Assembly: GCF_022539665.2 (NCBI RefSeq)
Contig: NW_026712534.1
Span: forward strand, 1-64,000
DNA: 64,000 nucleotides
Source of the DNA: Daphnia carinata
Taxonomy: Eukaryota; Arthropoda; Branchiopoda; Diplostraca; Daphniidae
Reading direction: 5' to 3'
This document shows, one piece after another, positions 1 to 11,152 of the stretch. Within the stretch, counting starts at the first letter, position 1. Each line of letters begins with the position of its first letter. Under the pieces are notes generated by a model. That model worked only from the letters and a program-made list of their open reading frames with translations, did no database searches and was not told where the DNA came from. A program made the translations under genes and the position numbers.

Positions 1-165
1 GGCCATGGTATATATCATTGTCCGTTCTTACAGCACCTCTCGAGCCCGCCCACCCAGCCAATAGGATAAAACGCAGGGGAATTTAAGGCAATTACGAACA
101 ACATTTCAGAACACCCTCAGAATTCACAGGGAAGAACTTTGAATTTTTTAAAATTTAATCCAAAC
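1..165 (+). other. Leader between the missing 5' LTR and gag
   Basis: No coding signal. The stretch precedes the first plausible gag ATG at 166 and does not match the probable 3' LTR at 10536-11152, so it is probably the untranslated leader. No primer-binding site was recognised. Confidence 0.35.
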
Positions 166-1390
166 ATGGCGGAATCTTGTTCTCCATCAAGAGCGGCCAC
201 AGTCGATGATTTGAACGATTTCAAAATAATCAACACACTTTTCCCGTTTACAGCTACTTCCTTCTTTTTCTGGAAATACCCTTGTGCGTTTTGACTCCTG
301 GTTAGAATCTTTTGAAAGTATAGTAGAAGTATCAGGTTGGTCTGAGGGGAAAATTATTCAGATGTTAAGGGCAAAATTGGCTGATAAAGCTTTCTCGATT
401 ATTCAGGCAACTTTGAAGGGTCATCCTCACAACTATGCTTTAATTAAAGAATCTCTTCTGATCATTTTCATGGTGACGAAAATGCTGATTTTTATCAAAA
501 GAAGTTTAAAAAAGCTAAGCGTAAGCCAGGGGAAAAAAAAATTATAGAATATGCTCATCGTTTGCAGGAAATTTTCAAACGCGCATATCCTGTAGGCTAT
601 TCAGAAGCATCTTTTGCTATAATTCTTATGCAAAAATTTATAGAGGGGTTGGATTCCAAATTACAATCGAAAGTTAAATATAAAGAATTCAAGAATTTTA
701 ATGATCTTATTTCGGCAACACGAATGTATGCATTGCGACTTCATGGAAACGGATAGGGAAAAACATGATTTTATTAGGGCAGTGACTGAGCCTCCTGACA
801 CCAAAGACGCAGAATTAAAAGAACTAAAGGAAATAATATTGGAGCAAAAAGAATTCGTCAAAAATGCCGTAGCAAATATCAGACAGGGAAGCAAACAAGT
901 CGATGACCCAAAAACTGAAAAGGAGGAAATTAAGAGCGCACTTCTTGAGCTAACGCAAGCGGTAAGGCAATTGCAATTTGATAAAAACGTATCAAGCGCA
1001 CCGTATAAGAAGCAAGTTTCGTTCCAAACTAGTAACAGTAAACAGGATAGGAATTGTAGACCTCCGCAGCAGAATAACAATAACAATGGCGCACAACCTT
1101 TCAATAAATTCCCGGATAGGCCTACAGCTCATAAAACCCCTTTTTCAAAACCAGCTGGTGACTCCCACCATAAGCCTACACAGCCACAGCTGATTTGCAA
1201 TTTTTGTGGATATAAGGGTCATTCTCAGACAAATTGTTACAAATATCAACGGCAAAGTTTGGAACAAGCTCAGCCACCAATATGCTATTCATGTCGGGAA
1301 ATTGGCCATAAATCAAACAACTGTCCAAAGGCAAAAAACCAGAGTAGGCCTAACATTCCAGGTCCGCCTCCGAATCAGGGAAACCAATAG
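166..1390 (+). pseudogene. gag: gag of the first LTR element, frameshifted
   Basis: Gag would form the particle shell and bind genomic RNA. An ATG at 166 opens a reading frame that gives way to another near 275. The capsid-like part (WLESFE, and later LQEIFKRAYPVGYSEASF) is interrupted again near 470 and 745. The last segment, open to 1390, has a basic Asn/Gln-rich linker and two CX2CX4HX4C zinc knuckles (starting CNFCGYKGH and CYSCREIGH) at about 1195-1330, the classic nucleocapsid signature. The knuckles and position before a protease make the call secure. It needs at least three frame changes to be read, so it is a pseudogene unless the single-base differences are sequencing errors. Confidence 0.75.
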
Positions 1391-1439
1391 GTATCAACTG
1401 TAACTTCGGGTCAGTTGATAGGGAGCCTCCGTGTAAATC

Positions 1440-3600
1440 CCGACAAGTCGCAAAATTAACAACCATAACGAATGAATCGACACCGAGAATTCCATTGAAA
1501 ATTCATCAGATCCCATTTCAAGCATTATTCGATACAGGAGCGTCTAAGAGTATTATTCATGAGAAATTATTTAAGAAATTACCCCAAAGAGGTCAAGTGA
1601 TCTGCAGTCAACTTGATTTTGATTTATACGATGTAGGGGAGAAAAAAAAGAGTACACACGCTGGGGAGCGTTACTTTACCCGTGCGATACGGAGAGTCAG
1701 TTTTGGAACAAGAGTTTATTGTTACAAATGGTGTTTCTGAGGACTGTATCCTTGGATGGGACGCAATCCAGAAACACGGATTTCGGCTTGATGGAGAAGC
1801 CAAGAGCATTTATTTAGCAAGAGATAAGCAGGGATCAGCTATTTCTAGCATTCCGGACATGGCAGTTACTTCGGTCAAAAAGACGACGTTATCTCGTCAG
1901 ACGTCGCTAGTAATTGCCGCGCAAATGAAAGGGTCATTTCCGTTTGTTCCGCCGAATACAGCTTTTATATTTACCCCAGCAGAAGATTTGCCGGCCGGCG
2001 TTTTTATTGAGGAGTTCGTAGGAAAAGTATCGAGAGATGGAAAATATAATATTCTAGTTGAAAATCATTCGTTAAATCAAGTCAAAATTCCTAGGGATAC
2101 GAAGTTAGGTGGCATCGAAGTTACTACTCGAGCGATCGGAAAAATTTCTTTAAATAAAGTTGAGGACAGGCCTATCGTAGTAAAAGAGCCTATTGTAATT
2201 CCGGAGGTCGACCCTGAATTTCAAACACAGCTCGCTAAATTATTAAATGACTTTCACGACTTGTTCGCTGCAAAAGATTCAGAATTAGGCAACACAGATC
2301 TTATAAAACATACAATTGATACACAGGGACGAGGCCCTATTCGACAACGCCCATATAGAGTTACAAATAATCAAAGAAAATTATTGGAGGATAAGGTACA
2401 AGAAATGCTTGATGCGAATGTAATTCAATACTCGCATTCGCCATGGGCTTCACCTGTGGTTTTAGTTGAGAAAAAATGTGGAGAAGTCAGGTTTTGCGTC
2501 GATTATCGGAAATTAAATAGTATCACAAAGAAAGATTCGTTTCCTATGCCAAGGATAGATGAAACATTGGATAAATTGTATGGGAAGAAATTTTTTACTA
2601 CTCTCGACTTAGCTGCGGATATTGGCAAATTCAGGTAGATGAGCCAGCTATAGAAAAAACAGCATTTGTTGTAGAAAATAATCTATACGAATTTAAGCGT
2701 ATGGCATTTGGCTTGTGCAATGCACCTGCCACATTTCAAAGACTAATGAATTATGTACTGAAAGACGTTTTGGGAAGTAAGGCATTAGTTTATTTGGATG
2801 ATGTAATAATCTTTCCGGATAATTTCGAGGACCATTTGAGGGATATTCGGGAAATTTTTCAACTACTACAGGATGCAAATTTAAAATTAAAACTAAAAAA
2901 ATGCCAGTTTATTAAACGATCGGTAAATTATTTAGGCCATGTCATTTCGACTGAAGGAATTAAGCCAGATCCAGGGAAAATCGATAAAATAGTGAATTAT
3001 AAAGCACCTTCTTTTGTAGACGAAGTAAGATCATTTTTGGGATTAGCCGGATATTATAGGAGATTTATTCAAAATTTTGGATCAATAGCTAAGCCATTGA
3101 CCAGATTAACTCATAAAGACCTTAGCAAAAAACCTTTTGTTTGGGGTACTGAGGAGCAAAATGCCTTTGAAAAATTACGAACTTCTCTCGTTACGCCCCC
3201 AGTATTAGTTTACCCCAATTTCAATGAAAAATTTTTACTTTTCACAGACGCATGTGATTATGGAATAGGAGCGGTACTTTCGCAGATACAAAATGGCCAC
3301 GAACATCCGATAGCGTATTCTAGTAGACAATTAACAAAAGCTGAGATGAAATATGCCACTACAGAGAAAGAAGCTTTAGCAGTGATTGATGCAATTAAAC
3401 ATTTTCGACATTATCTTTTGGATAAGCCATTCGAGATTATTAGTGATCATCGTCCACTACAGTGGCTTAAGGATCAAAAAGATAACAATGGGAGATTAGG
3501 ACGATGGGCTATATTATTAGCTGCGACCAATTATGAGTTAAAGTATAGGCCTGGTCGTATTCACCAAAATGCTGACTGTTTGTCACGTTTAAAGGTGGCG
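1440..3600 (+). pseudogene. pol: Protease, reverse transcriptase and RNase H of the first LTR element, frameshifted
   Basis: The retropepsin core FDTGASKS lies near 1528-1551. The frame shifts near 1640-1690 into a long open stretch carrying the RT entry region (SPWASPVVLVEKK and CVDYRKLN, 2430-2520). A second shift near 2605, just after the catalytic TLDLAA motif, is followed by a frame starting at 2701 with AFGLCNAPATFQRLM and the catalytic YLDD (about 2788). RNase H follows, with TDACDYGIG near 3245, EKEALA and the DCLSRL end near 3585. All Gypsy RT blocks are present and in order, so decay is by small indels and not by domain loss. Confidence 0.85.
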
Positions 3601-5339
3601 AGTATTCAAACTGGGAAAAATATTAAGTTTATTTGTGAGAAACAATTAGAAGATGAACTTTGTATAGCTATTAGGAATTATTTAGAGAAAGGAGAATTGG
3701 ATGAAATTTTTCAACAAACTAGGCCAGATTGGGTAAAAGAAATTGAATATTTTGAAGTCATCGAAGGTACTCTTTATCGGCATGAGTTGCCTTTGTCAAA
3801 TAGCAAGCGCAGCGACGTAAATTATCAATTGGTGTTACCTGTAGCGCTCCGCCATCTAGTGCTCAAGGAATTACATGACGCACCGATGGGAGGGCATTTA
3901 GCATTTTATAAGACGTATTTAAAAGTGAAAAACCATTATTATTGGCCTAACATGAGGGGCGATATTAAGGAGTATTGCCAAGCTTGCGAAATATGTATAG
4001 CTAACACTTCCTCTACATATAGAGCAGTTTTGCACCCTCATGAAGTCGCCAAAGCTCCTTTTCAAGTAATTGGAATGGACTTTTTAGGGCCTATTACTCC
4101 GATTTCGCCTAACGGAAATAGTTATTATTGATTATTATATTTTAGTTATTACTGATTATTTTAGTCGATGGGTAGAAGCAGTCGCTTTAAAAGATCAAAC
4201 TGCGTTAACAACAGCCGAGTGTATATATAAGACTATAATTGTACGTCATGGGATGCCAAAAGCAATTCTTTCTGATCGTGGGACTATTTCATTCAAAATT
4301 ATTTCGATATTTTTGTAAGAAATTAAAGATTGATCAAAGGTTAACAACTGCATATAATCCAGCCAGTAATGGGGAAACAGAGAGATTCAATAGGACATTA
4401 ACAACAATGTTAAGGAAAGAATTAAAAGATGGAGAGCATTCCAATTGGGAAGATATGTTAGACGACGTATTATTTGCTTATCGTAGCTCAGTGCACGCCT
4501 CAACACTTGACACCCCTTATTATTTACTCCACGGTAGGGATCCCAATATTCCAATAAATGAATTTCTTGATGCGTCCCCAAAAACATTTAAATCTTCTTC
4601 GGATTATGTAGGTAATTTAGCGGAACGTTTGCGTTATAGTTTTCAAAGGGTTAGAGAAGAAAGCGGAAAAGCTAGGGAGCGTCAGAGGGAACAATATAAC
4701 AAACGCGCCAAAGAAAGACGATATGTGGTAGGCGATAGAGTGTTATTGGATATTCGCGTAGTTAAAGATGGGGATAGCAGGAAATTCACTTCGAAATATA
4801 AAGGACCATATAGGGTAGTAAAAGTGTATTCTAATAATACTGTAGATATAGCGGATAACTCTTATATCTGTCAACGTACTCACGTTAACAGATTAAAACC
4901 TTTGTACGAAACAATGCTTTGGAAGACCGAACATTGTCCACCATTTGAGACCCCTTTTGAGTTTGAGAGTCGATTTCGTAAAACGATTTCAACCCAAACA
5001 ATTGATTTATCAAAAAACGAGGATGGGCTTATAGATGAGTTTAATGATTTGTGTGATGTCCAAGAAATTGTAAACCCTTCTCTCGTAAACAACGCACTTC
5101 TGGATGAAGAGATGAAAATACACACCGGAAATGGATTTGAAAACCAGCAATTTCAAGCAACGGAAAATCAACAAAATTCTATGGAAATCCCAATGAAGAC
5201 GGATTTCATTCAACGGAATTCACAAGATTCTGGAACTTCTCAAGAAAATTTGAAAAAAGATGATCCTCAAACGGTCTCGAACACCGGACGTCCACAAAGA
5301 AATCGCAGGAAGCCTATTCGATACACCGCTGGATTTTAA
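3601..5339 (+). pseudogene. pol: Integrase of the first LTR element, interrupted
   Basis: The HHCC zinc-binding region (ELHDAPMGGHLAFYKT, then CQACEIC) lies at 3850-4000 and the first catalytic Asp in GMDFLGP near 4075. The frame breaks at 4110-4140, where TATTATTGATTATTA-type repetition suggests a small slippage insertion. It resumes after 4239 with the YNPASNGETERFNRT block containing the catalytic Glu, a basic C-terminal domain (VVGDRVLLD, YKGPYRVVKV) and an acidic Gln-rich tail to 5339. DNA insertion would be its role. The frame breaks make it non-functional as written. Confidence 0.8.
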
Positions 5340-5376
5340 TTTGAAACTTTTTTTTTTTTAATGATGGAAAAAGGAC

Positions 5377-5384
5377 TATATAAG
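5377..5384 (+). promoter_or_regulatory. TATA box before the 191-residue ORF
   Basis: TATATAAG sits 56 bases upstream of the ATG at 5440 and just after the integrase stop and a T-run. The spacing suits a short-leader promoter of its own for the next ORF. This is inference from motif and spacing only. Confidence 0.35.
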
Positions 5385-5439
5385 CTCGTGACACATAGTG
5401 GCAGATATTCAACAGTTTGTTGGTGATCTTGAGCACAAC

Positions 5440-6015
5440 ATGGATTCGGACAGTACCGTTGAGCTGAACGCCTGGAACGTCGCCCAAACCATCGAAGTGG
5501 CGATGACTTCGCAATTGTCCATGGGAGAGGAAGAGCCCGCGGACAAAAAGTGCAAGCTCGAAGAAGGAGAGATAGAAAGCACTGACGAAGAAGAAGAAAT
5601 CAAGAGGGAGAAGGATTTAGAGGAGTTTCTGCATCCAGCAGTGACTAAAGAACAACGAAAGTATAGAGATGAAACCGATAAGATTTGTGATGAAATGTTA
5701 GAACCCTACCGAAACCAAGAATGTCATTCTGAAGATTCAGAAGACGAACACAACTGGCGTAAAGAAAAGAGGCGTTTCAACAGGGAGATGCGGAAACGGA
5801 CCAGGGATTTGGCGGACGAACTTCAACTCCACATCCGCCAGGAAAATTGGAGAAAAGCAGTTGTCAAATTGAAAAGGATTTTGGATCTGGACCCTGAGAA
5901 CAGGAGCCCACCTCTCTACGGATGGTTTCCTAGGATTGGAATCCCCACTACCGTTGCAGATTCTGCAAGAATAATTAAAGAAGCAGGACAGCTGAAGATT
6001 TTATCGTCTTTATAA
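5440..6015 (+). CDS. Unrecognised 191-residue charged protein with a C-terminal TPR-like motif
   Basis: The first ATG (5440, CAACATGG context) gives 191 residues ending TAA at 6015. The protein is strongly charged: an acidic run (EEGEIESTDEEEE) is followed by a basic helix-prone stretch (about residues 107-133). Near residues 136-160 comes ENWRKAVVKLKRILDLDPEN, which has the look of a TPR helix pair. The same pattern recurs in the next large ORF at 6795-7367, so the two are probably diverged duplicates. No nuclease, polymerase, membrane or zinc motif was seen. It is fully open although gag-pol upstream is not. It could be an accessory protein of the retroelement, a captured host gene or a second integrated fragment; I cannot assign a function. 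Confidence 0.5.
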   Translation: MDSDSTVELNAWNVAQTIEVAMTSQLSMGEEEPADKKCKLEEGEIESTDEEEEIKREKDLEEFLHPAVTKEQRKYRDETDKICDEMLEPYRNQECHSEDSEDEHNWRKEKRRFNREMRKRTRDLADELQLHIRQENWRKAVVKLKRILDLDPENRSPPLYGWFPRIGIPTTVADSARIIKEAGQLKILSSL

Positions 6016-6631
6016 AATTTATTTATTTGTTGTAGTGCTTTTCGTGTGGCCTATTATATTATTCCTTTTGTGTATGTGTTATTTTTCTTATGACTATTCA
6101 TGTGTCCTTTTGTCAACTTTTAGTATCTCTTGCTCTTGCGCTTATCCGACAAACAATATACTTATCCTTTAGGTACAAATTTTGGGTATACAATTTTAAT
6201 TTTGGCTCTTACGAATGATAATAAAAGAAAAAAAAGGGGTTTTCTTTTCTTTTACGAGCCACAGTTGGTGTAGACATTGGAAAAAAAAATGTTAGTTTAA
6301 TAATGAATAAAAGAAATTCAAAAATAGCAGAAGAAAGAGTAGTGTTACACTACTGTATTAGAAATTGGATAAGCGAACGGCAAGGGTGCGAATACAGTTC
6401 AATATATATATATATTTTCAAATATATATAAATAGAATTTGACGACAATTTTTGTCTGTTTCTTATAGTTATTTTTAAGTTGTACGAATTGTTAATTCTG
6501 TTATATATATATATGTTTATTATAAATGAAATTTTTTTTATATATATGCTTGTACTTCTTGGAAATTGTAATCAATTCCCTTTTTCATGTTACCCATATA
6601 TGGTTATCTCTTCGTTTGCTTTGCAACAAAA
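6016..6631 (+). other. AT-rich non-coding spacer
   Basis: Very AT-rich, with TA microsatellites near 6402-6432 and 6501-6516 and an A-run facing a T-run near 6225-6255 that could fold. No gene seen. A poly(A) signal for the preceding ORF is possible at about 6220 (AATAAAA). Confidence 0.5.
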
Positions 6632-6790
6632 ATGGATTCAGAAACAAAAGAAGAATTGCTTACAACATCAAGAAGAAACATTAAAAGTTATTTCAAGAAA
6701 GCTGACAATGACACTTTTTGCCTATATAACAAACGTGGGCGCAAGGAAAGGGATCAATCCTTTCTCACAAGTCTTGAAAAATCATTTTAA
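6632..6790 (+). CDS. Short 52-residue ORF just ahead of the proline-rich ORF
   Basis: An ATG at 6632 in good context (CAAAAATGG) opens 52 residues starting MDSETKEELL and ends 4 bases before the next ATG at 6795. The beginning resembles the MDSDSTVEL start of the ORF at 5440. This suggests the short ORF is the original N-terminus of the 6795-7367 protein, separated from it by a frameshift. Alternatively it is a real upstream ORF. No known domain. Confidence 0.3.
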   Translation: MDSETKEELLTTSRRNIKSYFKKADNDTFCLYNKRGRKERDQSFLTSLEKSF

Positions 6791-6794
6791 CAAA

Positions 6795-7367
6795 ATGTCT
6801 AAGGACCATACGGGAGATTATCGGCTTTCCCCGTACACCACTCGTCGGCATAGTTCCAACAGTGCTTGGCGGCTAAGGCCAATTGATTTCGATGAGCCGG
6901 AAGCGGGGCCATCTAACCGCATTACCCCTCCACCTGTTCCGCCCCGGGTACCTTTCCCACCGCAAGTGACTTTGCGATCCCGTATCCGGATCCGTGCTCC
7001 ACCCCGGGTCCAGCCCAACCCGGCTCCACCTCAAACAAGATCCAACCCGGTGCGCGTAAGGCCAATCGCTACACTTATGCCGGAACCCGCACGCCCCACC
7101 TGGCCTACCCGACGCGATTTAAATCTTCATGAACTTTACCTTCGCACCGGAGTTTTAAGATTGGCGCTACTAAACGCTTTATACGAGGAGAATTGGCAAG
7201 GAGCGGTGGAAAAACTTCAAGCAATTTTAGAGCTTGACCCACAGAACCGCATGCCGCCACCACCAAATTGGGCGCTATCCCAATGGTGGATACAAGACGT
7301 CTGCCCTACCTGCGGACGGGCCGGAAGACGCCCCAATGGCCCGATTGTCGTGACCATTGATGATTGA
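6795..7367 (+). CDS. Unrecognised proline-rich protein with the same C-terminal TPR-like motif
   Basis: From the ATG at 6795 the frame gives 190 residues. The frame stays open upstream to about 6480, so a longer start cannot be excluded. The middle (about residues 35-105) is rich in Pro and Arg (PPVPPRVPFPPQ). Near residues 134-158 comes ENWQGAVEKLQAILELDPQN, nearly superposable on the motif in the 5440-6015 protein (ENW, AV, KL, IL, LDP, N, then R.PP and W). The tail has a lone CPTC followed by basic residues, possibly half a zinc site. Base composition is more GC-rich than the flanks. Function unknown. Confidence 0.5.
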   Translation: MSKDHTGDYRLSPYTTRRHSSNSAWRLRPIDFDEPEAGPSNRITPPPVPPRVPFPPQVTLRSRIRIRAPPRVQPNPAPPQTRSNPVRVRPIATLMPEPARPTWPTRRDLNLHELYLRTGVLRLALLNALYEENWQGAVEKLQAILELDPQNRMPPPPNWALSQWWIQDVCPTCGRAGRRPNGPIVVTIDD

Positions 7368-8815
7368 CCTTTCATTATTGTTTTCGTTATACTATTATTT
7401 TTGTTTGTTTTTTTTCCACATTCATTTCTTTTATAATTGTATCTCTTGTTTTCTTCATATTATTATTCATTATATACAACTTTTTAATCTTACACTTGTC
7501 TTATCTTAATTCCATCTCAATAATAATAATAAAAAAAAAAGTTATAGCGAATGCACAAAACATGCTACTACAGAATTCGCTAATAATAATAATAACAAAG
7601 AGGATAACCTCTGAGTTAAAAAAAAAAAAAAAAAAGAAAGGAAAAGACAATGACAACATTCATCATTACTTTTTTGTGTCTTAATTATTTTCATATTTCT
7701 ATTTCTCACTTTTGTTTTCTTTTTATCTTATAAACGATGTTAAAAATTATATGTGTTTTTGAAAAATGTTTTCCTTCAAAATTATAAGCCCTTAAATTCT
7801 GTGTTCCGTTTTTCTTAAGTATAACATTATTAACAATCCGAATACCGAGTAAGTTTAGAACATTTTATTAAACCTTTATTTCATACAATTACATTAACAG
7901 CAATAGCACAAACATGAAAAACTATCAATGATGTAGAAACAAAACTTTTCTTCTAAACGCACAAATTGTTTTACACACACAATTCCTCTTCTACTGCATC
8001 TCCAAGTCACTTTTTCTTCTTGAATGTAGCCACCGCCCAGATTTTTTTTCACAACGCGTCTCTCACTTTACACTTCTTTTCACTTTCCCTTTCGAGCGAA
8101 CACTGAATTTGTTCCAACACTTCGCAGCTAGCGAAGAAAAAATATTTTTACTCCCCCAATTTTGCCAGAGGGCAACTAACAAGCCTCCCCTTCCACTCGC
8201 GTTCATATTTCCAAAAATTCCTTGTCCCCCTCCAAGCGCGTTAGCTCCGCCCACCTGTTCATGTTTCACATCTTTTCTCCTCCGTTTCTAGCAAAGTCCT
8301 TTTTCCCTTGCGTTGGACTTAGAAAAAAAAAAATCGAAAATCTGAGTTTGACCTTTGGCGCACGGACTTTTTCTGCCGTAAAAATTTTAAAAAACGTTTC
8401 TTTTCTTCTCCGCATAATTAAGCGAAACCATATTTTTCAATTATTTCTTCTGAAAAATACGAGCATCTTCTCCTCTTTCCAGTAATATCACTTTCGATTA
8501 AAAATAAATTTTCCTTCTGCCCAAAACACAGTTATAATGCGATACCCTTTTATTTTCCTATCTTTTGCTGTAGCGCGGCTACTGAAAAGCCGACGGGAGA
8601 CCGTTGACCTTTCAAAGCCGTCGGAAAGTTTTTTACTTTTACCTTCTCTTCTCTTCTTTCTTTACCTTTTATTTTATTTCAACTATATATATATATATAA
8701 TCCAAAATATTATAAAAATCCAATGTCGATCTAGAATATTTTTGGCCACTGCTCTGTGTATTGTTAAATTTTTCTTATGTATTTTTTTTTTTTTATTTTT
8801 TTGACATATGTAGAA
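7368..8815 (+). other. AT-rich spacer before the env-like gene
   Basis: Holds AAT/TAA short repeats (7520-7600), an A-run near 7620-7636, pyrimidine-rich tracts (8040-8300, 8640-8670) and a TA run near 8684-8698. Small open stretches here are low-complexity and were not accepted as genes. A splice acceptor for an env message could lie in the pyrimidine tract just before 8816, but none is distinctive. Confidence 0.5.
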
Positions 8816-10502
8816 ATGTCGCCTTTTCCAATTGTCTTACTGCTATGTCTTTTTGGGCTTCACGTTCGAGCCTTTGAAACGACCGTATGCGATTGTACTG
8901 AATCATCAAAAATGGGAATAATTCAATTTTCGGATGACGATTGTCATCCGGAAATAAATGATGAAACACTCCATTGACGTACAATATTCAGTGCATAGTG
9001 AAGTTCGCGCCGCAGTTCAATTTCCAGGATATATTTGTGCGAAGTGGAAACAAATTCGACATGTCACCATGAATTTTTTTGGACAATTGGTGATTGTGCC
9101 GGATAAAATTCCACTTGACACTACGCCAAATGAGTGCAACGATATGATTAACAGTCTTCGGTGCGAAGATCAAAAAATGACTGCTGCGGAAAATAAATTT
9201 GTATTCGACCGTGAACCTGAAATTTTTGGTCATTGGTTACAAACGATCGACGTGGAAATTATTAATTGTGTGCTCGAAAAAATTCGCCTATATCAAGATG
9301 TGGAAGATAGTAATTTTTCTACGCCGATAGGAATTGCTTCTGCCTCAACAGGTCATTTGTCGCATAATCATTTGACATTAGTTTGGGACAAAACATATAC
9401 TCAACGATCTGAACCAAAAGCTCATCTCATTGAATCTGGTATTGGAAAATTAATACGAAAAACGGGAAATGATAAAATTTTTCGCCTTCAAGATGACAAA
9501 AAACAATTGGATTTTCATTTAACTTTTCAACCGCGTTGTATTCCCATACAAAACTCTTGTTCAAAGAAATCTGATGCCTTTAATATTATCGGCCAATCAA
9601 AACTCTTCGTTACAACGGCGGCCATCATGGAAAATTTGTCGACAATAACATTGGCAGACCTCGCGCCACCTGGCGGCCAAAATTTGGACCATCCCGCTAC
9701 TTTACAATATGTTCGTGATCAACTTACGGACCATGAAAATGAATTATCACGATTAATTCAAATCTTACAGTGTGATTCAAGAAATGCGAAACATGTAAGA
9801 GCAATTATTGCAGCACAATATAACGGCTGGTTAGCTGCTTCACATCTAGATCTACCCAAGTGCACAAAATTGCAAGCCTTTGGAAAAACCGCCATTGTCA
9901 TCTCGTGTAAACCTTTAAATGTGACTTTCGAAACAGTCGTAACGTCTTGCGGACCGCAACCAAAATTTAAAAATTATACAATTAACCTGGACGGTTGGGA
10001 ACTCGTTAAATATTCGCCGTGTTATTGGACAAATGGATTTGTGAACTTCAATGACATACCTTATGCGTTTCGCAATAACACTTGGAAGCCCGTGAACGCA
10101 AGTATCGTGTTACCAATACAAACTCTTGCGCATTCTTTTCGGTATGAAGACGTGAAATTTTTTGATTATGAACATAAAAGTAACCCTGCGTATAGTGAAA
10201 CTATTATGGATCATATGAGTATAATGGCTGATATTGCCGCAGCTATGAATGAACATTCGCCGAGTGAGTTTTCAACCAATAATCGTCCAAGTGTCACCAA
10301 CGTCTTATTATCCGCATCTGGAGTGGCTAGTTATACCAGCTGGTGGGAAACTATTAAAAATTATTTCTTCATCGGTGTACTATGCCTCCTGGGTCTACTT
10401 TTCTTACGCATTTGTTATGGCTGTGGATTTTTCGGACTTATCAGCAAGTTATGCTGTCGCCCAATTCAAGAACCGGAGCCTGATTTCGCTTACCAAGTCT
10501 GA
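8816..10502 (+). pseudogene. env: Envelope-like membrane glycoprotein of the first LTR element, one frameshift
   Basis: An ATG at 8816 begins a typical signal peptide (MSPFPIVLLLCLFGLHVRA) followed by a Cys-containing ectodomain start. About 50 codons later, near 8960-8975, the frame stops, and the ectodomain continues in another frame from 8958 for 514 codons to 10502. That portion has spaced cysteines, several N-glycosylation sequons (such as NVT and NYT), no polybasic RRKR cleavage site, one long hydrophobic span near its residues 470-490 and a Cys-rich juxtamembrane segment. The layout is a type I viral-style glycoprotein. It does not look like the F-type envelope of the element at 40-49 kb. 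The cysteine spacing reminds me of negative-strand RNA virus glycoproteins that other LTR elements have captured, but that is unproven. Confidence 0.55.
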
Positions 10503-10535
10503 TTACGGGACGTAATCTCGCACCGCCGGGAGTGA

Positions 10536-11152
10536 TGTAACGAAGTCACCAAAATACAACTTTTGATTATATTTTATCTTCATTGTTTGTTTTCTTTATA
10601 TTAAAATTATATATTATGTTTGTTATGCATTATATTTAAAGTAACATTATAAATATAGTACATTATAAATATAGTATTTTTATATTATACAAGTATCATT
10701 GACATTTCCTGAACATCGAATTCTATTTTTATATTATACTTTACATCCTGCTTATTGCTGATTGGATGAGCTTAATGCGTAGAACATCGCGCCATACATT
10801 TCCATGAATAAGAAATGTTGCTGCGTGAGATATTCAATAACTTATATCCGGAGCTCACCTGTCGGAAATGCTATGTTTCCCTCAAACATGTAAAACGTAT
10901 AAAAGGATACCCTTTTTGTTCCCAAAAGTTAGTTCCACAGTTCTTCAGCTCTCTCTTGTTCTAGTTCCAGTTCTAGTTCCAGCTCTCATGCTTAGTGCTC
11001 CAAGTGCTATTATTTTCTTCAAATATAGTGAGTTTAATTTGTTCTTATTCAATAATTATTGTGAGTGTCTTCATCTTTTCTCTTTCAACTTTGAATCTTT
11101 ATTCCGAAAGTCCCGTTTTTCCTTATCTTTTCTCTTTCAACGTTTGACATCT
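10536..11152 (+). repeat. Probable 3' LTR of the first element
   Basis: After the env stop the sequence changes to AT-rich non-coding DNA starting TGTAACGAAG at 10536, preceded by a weak purine stretch (GGGAGTGA). It contains a TATAAAAG box, an internal tandem of CTAGTTCC units near 10955-10985, and ends where homology to the KDZ copy starts. The partner LTR is outside the window, so limits and identity are unproven. Confidence 0.4.
10898..10905 (+). promoter_or_regulatory. TATA box in the probable 3' LTR
   Basis: TATAAAAG, followed about 25-30 bases later by AAAGTTAGTTCCACAG, which could hold the start site. Consistent with an LTR promoter. Confidence 0.4.

Larger units (their letters stand above)
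1..11152 (+). mobile_element. Degenerate Ty3/Gypsy-type LTR element with extra ORFs and an env-like gene
   Basis: In order the stretch holds gag with two CCHC knuckles, an aspartic protease (DTGA), reverse transcriptase with YLDD, RNase H, integrase, two unrecognised ORFs sharing a TPR-like motif, a signal-peptide and membrane-anchored env-like gene, and an LTR-like tail with a TATA box. This is the order of an envelope-carrying Gypsy-class element, made unusually long (about 11 kb) by the spacer ORFs. Gag and pol have many frame breaks, so it cannot be autonomous as read. The 5' LTR lies before base 1, so neither LTR identity nor target duplication can be tested here. That the two middle ORFs and the env-like gene belong to the same element is inferred from order and shared strand. 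The right limit is where homology to the KDZ copy begins. Confidence 0.7.

Noticed and set aside
1-165. Part of a 5' LTR of the first element
   Set aside because: No similarity to the probable 3' LTR at 10536-11152 was found by eye.
7364-7684. Hydrophobic 106-residue frame after the proline-rich ORF
   Set aside because: AT-rich low-complexity sequence with a terminal poly-Lys from an A-run.
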